From Bacillota bacterium (GTDB taxonomy: Bacteria; Bacillota; DSM-12270; Thermacetogeniales; Thermacetogeniaceae), in the NCBI GenBank assembly GCA_013177945.1, contig JABLXW010000032.1, positions 1 through 49,989 on the forward strand: a DNA stretch of 49,989 nucleotides, read 5' to 3'. The stretch's first letter is position 1, and each line of letters opens with the position of its first letter. A program made the translations under genes and the position numbers. Positions 35,793-43,445 of this stretch are shown piece after piece. The notes below the pieces were generated by a model, which worked only from the letters and a program-made list of their open reading frames with translations, did not search any database and was not told where the DNA came from.

Positions 35793-36061
35793 GAAACCAC
35801 TCCTTTTTTCTTAAATTTTTATTTCGCCGGCATGGCAGGCTGAGCCGCATACCCACGAAGCACCCTGACGAGCAGACCGCGGCCATCAATCAGTGAAACC
35901 CCCTCCTCTTAAAATCTTTGGAAGCACTATCAGGAGGCCGCAAGAAGCGTGCTGACTGCAGGTGCTGAAAGCTGTTGCAAAATGTCACATTTTCTTGCGC
36001 AAAAACGCAAGTTCTGCCGCCCCGGAAGCTGGGGAGGCAAATTTCACAGGAAAGGAAAAAA
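35793..36061. other. intergenic region with several small hairpins
   Basis: No gene is recognised. CTTGCG-CAAAAA-CGCAAG and a GCAAAATG-TCA-CATTTTC dyad lie near 35975-36015. They could mark a regulatory site for the hydratase gene. Confidence 0.4.
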
Positions 36062-36115
36062 GAAGCCGCCGGAAACCGGCCCCCAGGGACCGGTCGGGAG
36101 GTTTACGGCGGCTTC
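36062..36115 (-). terminator. terminator of coaD-like gene (repeat-family copy C)
   Basis: The GAAGCCGCC/GGCGGCTTC stem with an inner ACCGG/CCGGT hairpin is followed on the minus strand by six T. It shares GGCGGCTTCGGGGGCCTC with copies A and B. Here the upstream GGCCCCC could also pair with GGGGGCC inside the loop, giving an alternative fold. Confidence 0.7.
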
Positions 36116-36133
36116 GGGGGCCTCTTGGTTTTT

Positions 36134-36646
36134 TCACACTTTCACTGTTCTGGCTTCTTTTTGCTCTTGAGCCAAAGCCATCTTTTCAAAGACCCGTGTT
36201 TCAATATAAGGCGGAACAAGGTGTCCGATGTTTCCACCAAAGGCGGCGATTTCTTTTACCATTTCTGAAGTATAAAAGAGTTCGGGCCGGCAGGTAATAA
36301 AGAGCGTCTCAATTTCGGGCACAAGCTCTTTGTTTAATTTGGCCCGCTCGAATTCCATTTCAAAGTCGCTGAAACTCCGCAATCCCCTGATAATAACCCG
36401 CGCCCGGTATTTCCGGGCAAAATCCAGAACGGGTTCACAGCACGGCAGCACGATAACGCTGGAAAGTTCACGGGTCAGATGCTCCAGCATTTTAATGCGC
36501 TCGTTCAGGCTAAAAAGCAGATTCTCTTCCGGGGCCGGCCTTACTCCTACAATGACCCGGTCAAACAAAAAATTTGCCCGGGTGATGACATCCAGGTGAC
36601 CATATGTGACAGGATCGAAGCGTCCCGGAAGAACAGCAACTACCAC
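36134..36646 (-). CDS. phosphopantetheine adenylyltransferase-like protein (CoaD paralogue)
   Basis: The 170-residue nucleotidyltransferase has PGRFDPVTYGHLDVITRA (ATP-binding T/HxGH; canonical GTFDP is GRFDP here), VIIRGLRSFSDFEMEFERAKLNKEL and YTSEMVKEIAAFGGNIGHLVP. Canonical CoaD has ISSSLVKE; here it is YTSEMVKE. It is divergent but keeps the catalytic His and Arg positions. GTG 36646 follows GGGAGGGG. It is preceded by a sigma-54 promoter, unusual for a CoA-synthesis gene, so it may serve an inducible CoA-dependent pathway. Confidence 0.85.
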   Translation of the reverse strand: MVVAVLPGRFDPVTYGHLDVITRANFLFDRVIVGVRPAPEENLLFSLNERIKMLEHLTRELSSVIVLPCCEPVLDFARKYRARVIIRGLRSFSDFEMEFERAKLNKELVPEIETLFITCRPELFYTSEMVKEIAAFGGNIGHLVPPYIETRVFEKMALAQEQKEARTVKV

Positions 36647-36786
36647 CCGCTTCCCCTCCCGAAAAGTTCTCCACAACAGGATAAAACTTCTGGCGCGGGC
36701 TGCCCCCGGTCCTGTATGTGGGGGGAAAAGTAATTGACAGGCTGATTCTTGTTGGGGGCATCCCGCACTTTGTACCTTTTAGTACA

Positions 36787-36803
36787 AGCAAAAAGCGTGC
36801 CAG
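36787..36803 (-). promoter_or_regulatory. sigma-54 (-24/-12) promoter of coaD-like gene
   Basis: On the minus strand, CTGGCAC-GCTTT-TTGCT is a perfect TGGCAC-N5-TTGC match. The predicted start is near 36776, about 130 bp before GTG 36646. It lies right beside a sigma-54 activator gene. Confidence 0.65.
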
Positions 36804-36921
36804 ACAAGAGGCAGGAGTCTTTAGCGCTCACTTCAGGGCAAAAAAGAACCCGCAAAGTAAAAAAACAGGGTATATTAAGCGTCAGGTTTTTGTACAGCAA
36901 CTGACAGCATCTCAGACACAA

Positions 36922-36946
36922 TTAAAAAGCCCCTCCCGGGGGCCTA
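36922..36946 (-). terminator. intrinsic terminator of sigma-54 activator gene
   Basis: On the minus strand, GCCCCC-GGG-AGGGGC is followed by TTTTTAATT, 20-45 bp after the gene's stop codon. Confidence 0.75.
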
Positions 36947-36966
36947 AACAGGACTCTCACAGGTGA

Positions 36967-38769
36967 TTAAACGTTGATATTTAATGATTTGATTTTATAA
37001 TACAGCGTACTGCGGGGTATGTTAAGCGCCCTGGCGGCACGGGATTTGTTGTACTGGTGCTGCTTTAAGACGCTAAGGATTGCTTCCCTCTCCTTCGCCG
37101 CAAGCATTTCTTCAAGACAGTAAACACCTTCTGGTCCGGAATCAGGCGGTCCGCTCTCTTTTTCCCCGCAGTCTTTAATCAGGTCTTCCCTAATTACATC
37201 TGAAAGATGTTCAATTTTGATGCACCCGTTTTCTGAAAGAAGAACAAGTCTTTCTGCAACGTTCCGGAGCTCCCGGTAGTTTCCCGGCCAGGAGTAATTT
37301 CGCAGAGCTGAAATTACGCCTTCTTCAATGCTGCTAATGGGAATATCATAGAATTTGCTGAACTGTTCGATAAACTCTTTAACCAGCCCCGGAAGCTCTT
37401 CACCTCTTTCGCGCAGGCTGGGCAGTTCCAGGGTAACGACGTTCAATCTGTAGAAGAGGTCCTCCCTGAAATTACCCTCTTTGACCATCTGCTCCAGATC
37501 CCGGTTGGTGGCGGCAATGAAACGGAGGTCAACCCGGACCGGTTTCACTCCCCCGACGCGGTAAAATTCCCTCTCCTGAATGACGCGCAGCAGTTTCGCC
37601 TGCATTTCGAGAGGAAGTTCACCGATTTCGTCGAGAAAAAGGGTTCCTCCGTCGGCAATTTCTAGCTTCCCCTTCTTGCCAGTCCTGGAAGCACCTGTAA
37701 AAGCGCCAGGCTCATATCCGAAAAGTTCGCTTTCGAAAAGGGTCTCGGGGATGGCACTGCAGTCCACTACGACAAACGGTTTATTTTTCCGGGGTCCTGC
37801 GAGGTGAAGCGACCTTGCCATCAATTCTTTCCCGGTTCCGGTCTCCCCTCGAATCAGGACGGTAGCGTCGACCCGCGCAGCTTTTTTAGCCAGAGCAATC
37901 AGCTTCTCAAAGCGCTTCCCTCTCCCCGAAAAAGCCTCAAAGCAAGGAGGTTCGGGAGCAACCTGATTCCCTCTCTTCTCCCCTTTACCCAGGCCCTGGA
38001 TCAGCTCCGCCTTTTCGTTCCTGCTCTCAACCTTGTTCATCAGGTTGACAACCTTGGTGACATCTTCTACTGTACAGACGGCCCCGATTACTTCCCCAAG
38101 CTTAATGATCGGGCTGATATTTTTTACCAGATGCCGGCCCTCCCTGACTTCGTATATATTTTTAATTGCTTTTCCTGTTGCAAGAACATTTTTGATCAGC
38201 TCCTGGCTGGCAATTTCGTTGGACCGTACTCCCGGTTTTATGCTGTTCTTGCACAGCCTCCTGGCACTGTTATTCCAGTAAATCAGGCGGCAGTATTTAT
38301 TGAAAACAAAGGCGGCTTCGGTGATGGAATCGAGCACTGCCTGGAGGTGTCCGCCCACTTCCTCCAGTTTATCGGAAAAGCCGTTGCAAATAGCAACAGC
38401 GGTAACGAGACCGATTAATCTGCCCGAATCACTGACCACCGGAACCCGGCCGATTTTGTGCTCCCTCATAATTTCCCGGACCTGATAAACATCGTCGTTC
38501 CCTTTAACCGCGATTACGGGCTGCTGCATCACTTCTCTTACAGGAGCCCGCAGATCCAGCCCCTCGTTGATCTTTCGCAGCAGAGCCTTGCGGGTGATAA
38601 TTCCGGTAACATGCTGATCCTGATCGAGAACAACCACTTCCTCCTTATCGCTGCAGATAAGCTGGTTGATTAACTGGCAGACCTGCGCCTCCGGCGGCGC
38701 GGTAAGGACTTCACTCTGCATAATCTCCTTGGCCTTTAAATTGGTCAGGTCGATCTGACACAAGTCCAT
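36967..38769 (-). CDS. sigma-54-dependent activator with CBS pair and PAS domain
   Basis: The protein has about 600 residues. Two CBS domains (about 12-130; IMQSEVLTAPPEAQV and VMQQPVIAVKGNDDV) are followed by a PAS-like domain (about 140-260; AVLDSITEAAFVFNKYCRLIYWNN). The AAA+ core has Walker A GETGTGKE, the sigma-54 contact loop GAFTGA, Walker B GGTLFLDEIGEL and RLNVVTLELPSLRER. A Fis-type helix-turn-helix (SRAARALNIPRSTLYYKIK) ends it. ATG 38769 is preferred over 38844. CBS domains usually sense adenosyl nucleotides. It is next to a CoA-transferase operon and a coaD-like gene that both have sigma-54 promoters, its likely targets. Confidence 0.92.
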   Translation of the reverse strand: MDLCQIDLTNLKAKEIMQSEVLTAPPEAQVCQLINQLICSDKEEVVVLDQDQHVTGIITRKALLRKINEGLDLRAPVREVMQQPVIAVKGNDDVYQVREIMREHKIGRVPVVSDSGRLIGLVTAVAICNGFSDKLEEVGGHLQAVLDSITEAAFVFNKYCRLIYWNNSARRLCKNSIKPGVRSNEIASQELIKNVLATGKAIKNIYEVREGRHLVKNISPIIKLGEVIGAVCTVEDVTKVVNLMNKVESRNEKAELIQGLGKGEKRGNQVAPEPPCFEAFSGRGKRFEKLIALAKKAARVDATVLIRGETGTGKELMARSLHLAGPRKNKPFVVVDCSAIPETLFESELFGYEPGAFTGASRTGKKGKLEIADGGTLFLDEIGELPLEMQAKLLRVIQEREFYRVGGVKPVRVDLRFIAATNRDLEQMVKEGNFREDLFYRLNVVTLELPSLRERGEELPGLVKEFIEQFSKFYDIPISSIEEGVISALRNYSWPGNYRELRNVAERLVLLSENGCIKIEHLSDVIREDLIKDCGEKESGPPDSGPEGVYCLEEMLAAKEREAILSVLKQHQYNKSRAARALNIPRSTLYYKIKSLNINV

Positions 38770-38919
38770 CCGGCCTTCCACCCCCCTAAACAGACGGTAC
38801 CACAGGGCCCCATATCTTTTGAATACAGATTTCGACAAAGGCAAAGAGAAACCCTTTTTTCGCCGGCCTCCATTAAAACTTAAAAAATCAGCAGAACGGC
38901 TCCGGAGACCAAAGTTAAG

Positions 38920-38953
38920 GCTGGCCCCGGGGGAGCCAGCCTCCTCTGGTCCT
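38920..38953 (-). terminator. hairpin at end of CoA-transferase/Hdr operon
   Basis: A GGCTGGC/GCCAGCC stem with a C/G-rich interior lies just after the stop at 38968; only a short T-rich tail follows, so termination is probable, not certain. Confidence 0.55.
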
Positions 38954-38967
38954 GTTAAATTCGGGCG

Positions 38968-39690
38968 CTAGAACTCCGCAAGGTAGATCTTGTTGGGGTC
39001 CACCTTGGCAAGGGCAGCAAGCTCTGCATCGGTAGGCGGTGGGGTAACGGGCGCTTCTGTTTGGGTAATTTCCCAGCCGGTGTTCTTCCTGACCTCTTCC
39101 AGCGTTGTGTACGGGTGGACGCTTTCTACCTCCAGCTCCCCATTCCTCATGACAAAGGTGCAGAGAGGAGTGATCACCTTGTAGACGTTGCCCTTGGTGG
39201 TGCAGAAATCTACCTTCTCCACCAGAGAGCGGGGGTCGTGGGCGGTACGCCAGATCAGAACCTGCTTCACCGTGGGCGTAAGGGTTGCGCTTCCCGCCCC
39301 GCCGGGCAGACGCACCTTCGGCTTTTCGTACTCACCCCCGACGTAGGACATGTTAATTTCGCCTTTCCTGCTCAACTGGATAAAGCTCAGGAAAGCGTAG
39401 TCCAGTCTTCCGCTGCAGGCCAGGTCGAAAACCTCTTCCAGCGAGAAGTAGCTCACCACCCCTTTTAAAAGCCTTTCCTGGTCCAGCGTGGAAGGGGTGA
39501 TCGCCGGTTCGGGCTGGGGATCGATCCCTCCCGCGATGGTAATCCAGGTGCAGCTCGGTGCATGGAGGGCACGCGCCAGCTTCATGGCGGTTACCGGAAC
39601 GGGGGATGCCAGACCGGTAAAGTACTTTTTGCCATTTTGAACCTCCCGCGCCAGGGCCACAACCATCATTTCAGCGGGGCCATATTCCAT
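38968..39690 (-). CDS. CoA-transferase family I beta subunit, GctB/IpdB-like
   Basis: The 240-residue protein opens YGPAEMMVVALAREVQNG, has TGLASPVPVTAMKLARALHAP, SYVGGEYEKPKVRLPGGAGSA and VYKVITPLCTFVM, the layout of glutaconate CoA-transferase subunit B. Where GctB has its catalytic Glu (V-E-S-G), this protein reads I-A-G-G, so it lacks the residue that forms the glutamyl-CoA intermediate. The same loss is known in IpdAB, a ring-opening hydrolase of steroid degradation, so a hydrolase or lyase role is plausible. ATG 39690 has AGGAGG at 10 nt. Confidence 0.85.
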   Translation of the reverse strand: MEYGPAEMMVVALAREVQNGKKYFTGLASPVPVTAMKLARALHAPSCTWITIAGGIDPQPEPAITPSTLDQERLLKGVVSYFSLEEVFDLACSGRLDYAFLSFIQLSRKGEINMSYVGGEYEKPKVRLPGGAGSATLTPTVKQVLIWRTAHDPRSLVEKVDFCTTKGNVYKVITPLCTFVMRNGELEVESVHPYTTLEEVRKNTGWEITQTEAPVTPPPTDAELAALAKVDPNKIYLAEF

Positions 39691-39713
39691 CTCTTCTTCC
39701 TCCTTTCGTAGAT

Positions 39714-40502
39714 CTAGAGCCATTCACTTACGGCATCGTTTTTCACGGCGCCCAGATAGGCCTTCATCCCGTCACGATCCGGCAGCGGGTAGTCGGGCCA
39801 GCAGGGACCGGGGGCCGCTCCCTTCGGTGCTTCGACCACCGCTTCCACGAAGATATAGGGAATTGTTGTCAGTTCGGGTTTCTCGCGGAACGTCTCCGTT
39901 GGGACAATCCTTTCCGCAGTAATAATCGTTCTTTTGGCGGCCCGGGTTAAGAGGACATCCTGGAAGGTGTTGCCGTAAATCCGGGCATTCCCCATTTCGT
40001 CTGCTTCGTGGACGTGCACCAGGGCCCAGTCGGGCTGGAGCGATTTGACACAAACCACTTCTTTTCCGTCAAAGGGGCTCTTCATCACCTGGTACATTTC
40101 GGGACGGATCTTCAGGAGGTCGCTCCCCCACATTCCGCCTACCGGCATGAACGGAACGCCGTATGCTCCCCCACGGAGAGCGTGAATGATCGCCGTTCAG
40201 GAGCCCTCCATTGCCTTGATCTTCCCGCTTTGAACCCCTTTCCGCATTCCGGGAGCCAGCCCAAACTCGTTTTCAAAACCGAAGAAACCAAACCAGATTT
40301 CCTTTACGCAGCCTGCTGCGCAAAGGATATCGGCGGCCAAACCAGGAGCAGCACCGACCACGGTTAACCCTTCGGGCCTGCGCCTGGCAAGGGCGCGGCA
40401 GAGGGCAACCGGGTTCCGGTGGAGGGCGTTTCCACCTACGGCCACAATCTGGTCGTTGCCGATAAGTTGAGCCGCCTGTTCGAGGGAAACCAACCTGGAC
40501 AT
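39714..40502 (-). CDS. CoA-transferase family I alpha subunit, GctA/IpdA-like, with in-frame TGA (candidate selenoprotein)
   Basis: Two abutting frames, 40502-40197 and 40148-39714, are in the same reading frame and are separated only by one TGA (40199-40197, codon 102). Read through, they give one 262-residue protein of normal family length: VAVGGNALHRNPVALCRALAR, FGFFGFENEFGLAPGMRKGVQ, AMEGS-TGA-TAIIHALRGGAYGVPFMPV and GSDLL, then DWALVHVHEADEMGNARIYG. No indel is needed. The TGA lies three codons after a Glu (codon 99) in a segment that in IpdA carries the catalytic Glu. A SECIS-like hairpin follows. The alternatives are a nonsense mutation or a sequence error. The neighbouring beta subunit is intact. 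Confidence 0.8.
40165..40181 (-). promoter_or_regulatory. candidate bacterial SECIS hairpin
   Basis: In the mRNA, GCUCUCC-GUG-GGGGAGC forms a 7-bp stem (one G-U) with a 3-nt loop whose first base is G. The loop begins 23 nt after the UGA. As I recall the bacterial SECIS model, it asks for a stem-loop with G in the first two loop positions about 16-37 nt after UGA; this fits. Confidence 0.5.
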
Positions 40503-40556
40503 AGTTGTACCTCCTTGCTTGAATTTGTTTATTTTAAGAGAAAAATTGAAACTCGA

Positions 40557-41888
40557 TCAAAACTGTGGCTTTTCTTTAAATGTGGAGTAGAGCAGGAGCG
40601 CCAGGGCCATGCCTGCAATCAAGAAGGCAAAAGCCGCCTGGTAAGCTGCAGCCGGGTAAATTCCGTTGACTGCAGGGTAGCGCTGGATGATCAGTCCCAT
40701 CACCTGCTGGTGAACAGCACCGCCTACAAAGATGTACAGGTTGACAGCGCCGGTAGACGTTCCGGCCAGCTCCACCGGGAAACACTCCTTGGAATTGGCA
40801 AAGCAGACCACGAAGCTGCCTGCCGTGAGCCCCCAGTAGAAAAAGAGGGCCGCGATCATGGTTGGAGTTAAGGTAGCGATTTTCAAAACAATGGGAATGT
40901 ACGAGAGTGTATAGAGAATGCCGCCGTATAAAAGCACCTTCTTCCTGGATTTTAGCACCTTATCGGAAAGGATTCCCGACAGGGGGCAGCCGAAGACAAG
41001 CCCTACCGCCATCAACATCAGGTAGTTGGCAGCCTGAGTTGGTTCCATTCCGTACACGTGGCGGAGCCAGGGGCCCGCCCAAAGCCCCTGGAATCCCATC
41101 ATCCCGCCGTAGAAGAAGAACAGGAGAATCCCGATCTTGTTAAACTGCCAGTTGGAGAAGATCAGCTTCAGGCTTTCGCCAATGCCGATCTTCTTCCCCC
41201 CCTGGCCCGTCGGCGCGGCAATCCCCTCGATCTCCTGGATGCTGGGCCACCCCTTGTCCTGCGGTTTGTTCACCATGAAGAGGAAGAAGAGGATTACGGC
41301 AAGGAAGGTCACGGCACCGATCACGTAAAAAGAGCTGCGCCAGCCGATGGCCGCCATCATTAGGGCAAGGGGGCCTGCCGAAGAAAGAGACCCCATGTTC
41401 CCGATGGCCAGCAGGACGCCGGACATGGTCGCAAACTCCTGCTTCCGGAACCAGTCCGCCAGCAGCCGCATGGCAGGCACATAGACAAAGCCCACGCCCA
41501 GGCCAACCAGGAACCTCCCCACCACGGCAGTGGCAAAGTTTGGAGCGGCACCGAAGAGGATTGCTCCTGCAGCCGCAATCAGGAGAAAAAGGGAAACCGT
41601 CTTTTTAGGGCCCCAGTTATCGGCCAGAATCCCGGCCGGTAATTGACCTGCCGCGTAGGGGTAGAAGTACATCGAGCCCAAAAGGCCCAGGGCCGCCGGG
41701 GTCACCCCAAAAGCGTCCACAAGCGCCTTTGCAACAACCGCCGTCGAAGTCCTGTGGAAATATACAAGAAAGTAAGGAATTGCAATCAGGGCAAAGATAA
41801 AGTAGCGATAGGTCAGCACTTTTTGGACAAGTGCACTGTTTAACACAGAACCGTTCTTCTTTTCCACTTGAGGGGCGGATATCGCCAC
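40557..41888 (-). CDS. MFS transporter
   Basis: The 443-residue protein has about 12 hydrophobic helices. Landmarks are YFHRTSTAVVAKALVDAFG, AGQLPAGILADNWGPKKTV (loop 2-3 signature), RFLVGLGVGFVYVPAMRLLADWF and PLSGILSDKVLKSRKKV. GTG 41888, with AGGAGG at 7 nt, is the best start; the open frame reaches 41909. It probably imports the organic acid whose CoA ester is handled by the surrounding genes (inference). Confidence 0.88.
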   Translation of the reverse strand: MAISAPQVEKKNGSVLNSALVQKVLTYRYFIFALIAIPYFLVYFHRTSTAVVAKALVDAFGVTPAALGLLGSMYFYPYAAGQLPAGILADNWGPKKTVSLFLLIAAAGAILFGAAPNFATAVVGRFLVGLGVGFVYVPAMRLLADWFRKQEFATMSGVLLAIGNMGSLSSAGPLALMMAAIGWRSSFYVIGAVTFLAVILFFLFMVNKPQDKGWPSIQEIEGIAAPTGQGGKKIGIGESLKLIFSNWQFNKIGILLFFFYGGMMGFQGLWAGPWLRHVYGMEPTQAANYLMLMAVGLVFGCPLSGILSDKVLKSRKKVLLYGGILYTLSYIPIVLKIATLTPTMIAALFFYWGLTAGSFVVCFANSKECFPVELAGTSTGAVNLYIFVGGAVHQQVMGLIIQRYPAVNGIYPAAAYQAAFAFLIAGMALALLLYSTFKEKPQF

Positions 41889-42009
41889 CTTAAAACCTCC
41901 TCTCTTCATTCGTTCTTTTCCTGCCCTTAACTTCCATGTCCGCTAATAACCGCTTTCTGAAGACCGGCCGGTTCCAGCACCCCCTTCCTTCAGGCCTTGC
42001 GCAGAGGAC

Positions 42010-42885
42010 CTAAATTATTCCTTTTTCCTGCAGGGCAGGGAAGGGATCGACCAGCAGGCGCTTCAGGCCCAGCACCCGGGGAGCGAAACCCATCGCCAGT
42101 CCAAGCAGTTGCGTGACGTAGAGAACGGGCAGATGCAACTCCTCACCCAGCTCCCTTGCGACGGCTTCCTGGCGTGCATCCAGGTTCATCTGGCAGAGGG
42201 GGCAGGCAACGGCGATGACATCTGCCCCGGAGCGCTTTGCCGCCTGCAGGATCTCTCCCGCAAGCCTGAGCACCACCTGAGGCTCAGGCAGGACAAAACC
42301 GGCGCCACAGCATTCCGTTTTATAGGTCCAGGGTACGGGTTCCGCCCCCGCCGCAGCGAGAACTGCTTCCAGCAAGGTCGGGTCTTCAGGATCGGGCTGT
42401 CCCGTAACAGCAGCCGGCCTTACCAGGAAACATCCGTAGTAACAGGCAACCCGCAACCCGTTCAACGGCCTCACGATGCCGGCCTTCAGGCGGTCCCGCA
42501 GCTCGCGGAGGCAAAGGAGATCCAGGAGGCTGAGCACCTCCATTTCTTGCACTCCATCCAGGTCCGGCAACCGGGAAGCTATTTCTTGATAAAGCCGGGC
42601 CTCGGTTTGAAGTCGGTGGCGGGAGGTGAGAAGGCGGCTGTAGCAGGCAGCACAGGGAGCAAGCACCTTGCCGGAAACCATTTTTTTTGCCAGACTTAAA
42701 TTGCGCGCCGCAAGCAAAATGCTCAGTTTTTCGTCGATGCTGTGGGCAGAGGTTGCCCCGCAGCAGTTCCAATCAGGCACTTCCGTGAGTTCAATGCCCA
42801 GGTTCTGGAGGCAGAGTTTTAAACTGGCATCGTACTCCCGGGCGGCCGCGTGCAGCGAGCAGCCGGGGTAATATGCGATCTTCAT
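42010..42885 (-). CDS. HdrB-like heterodisulfide-reductase subunit (CCG domains), second copy
   Basis: The 291-residue protein has two complete CCG motifs. The first is YYPGCSLH, then NWNCCGATSAHS-like CCG, then CAAC; the second is CYYGCFLV, then TECCGAGF, then CPLCQMNLD. These bind the unusual [4Fe-4S] clusters where disulfide reduction happens in HdrB. The start ATG overlaps the hdrC stop (ATGA), showing translational coupling. The real disulfide or other two-electron acceptor is unknown in a bacterium. Confidence 0.9.
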   Translation of the reverse strand: MKIAYYPGCSLHAAAREYDASLKLCLQNLGIELTEVPDWNCCGATSAHSIDEKLSILLAARNLSLAKKMVSGKVLAPCAACYSRLLTSRHRLQTEARLYQEIASRLPDLDGVQEMEVLSLLDLLCLRELRDRLKAGIVRPLNGLRVACYYGCFLVRPAAVTGQPDPEDPTLLEAVLAAAGAEPVPWTYKTECCGAGFVLPEPQVVLRLAGEILQAAKRSGADVIAVACPLCQMNLDARQEAVARELGEELHLPVLYVTQLLGLAMGFAPRVLGLKRLLVDPFPALQEKGII

Positions 42886-43445
42886 TCCGGCAGCACCCCC
42901 CTTGGGCCCGCTTCCCTGAAAAAGGACCTGATCTCCTTCTGGCCGGAAATGCGCTCCGGAAAGAGCTTTATCTTGCCTTTCAGGAACATCTTTCTGCCCA
43001 GACCCAGGTCCCGGAAATAATCCTTTGTCCGAAAATTAAACTGGAGGGCCAGGAGGGCCTCCGGAGCCCTGCCGTACCTGGCAAGCTGGGCAAGGAAGAG
43101 TCTGTGGAAGAGGAGCACCCTTTCCCCGTTCACCGCGTATTTTTCCTTCAAGCACAACTCGCGGCAGGCATCCATGACCCGGGAAAGGCCGATCCCGCCG
43201 GGACAGCGTTCTTCACAGGTGTAGCACCCCAGGCAATACCAGATGCTCCTGCTCTCCAGTACCCTTTTTTTCTCGCCGCGCCTGATCAGGGCGATAAGTT
43301 CGCGGGGGCTGTAATCGTAAAAGGAAATGTTGGGGCAGCTTCCCGTACAGGTGCCGCAGCCCAGGCACCCGTCCAGGTTCTGGCCGCTTCTTGCTTCCAC
43401 TTCTCTCTGGAAATCGCCAGAAACAGCGGTTAATGAAGTCAGCAC
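42882..43445 (-). CDS. HdrC-like iron-sulfur subunit, second copy
   Basis: The 187-residue protein has two [4Fe-4S] motifs, CLGCGTCTGSCP (about 28) and CLGCYTCEERCP (about 70), and the HdrC helix region. GTG 43445 has GAGAGG at 6 nt. Coupled to HdrB by a 4-bp overlap. It passes electrons between HdrA and HdrB. Confidence 0.9.
   Translation of the reverse strand: MLTSLTAVSGDFQREVEARSGQNLDGCLGCGTCTGSCPNISFYDYSPRELIALIRRGEKKRVLESRSIWYCLGCYTCEERCPGGIGLSRVMDACRELCLKEKYAVNGERVLLFHRLFLAQLARYGRAPEALLALQFNFRTKDYFRDLGLGRKMFLKGKIKLFPERISGQKEIRSFFREAGPRGVLPE

Noticed and set aside
40149-40196. Explaining the split alpha subunit by a frameshift
   Set aside because: Both halves are in the same frame (51 bases between the TGA and the ATG 40148) and the sequence between them reads as good protein, so a single TGA codon is the only interruption.
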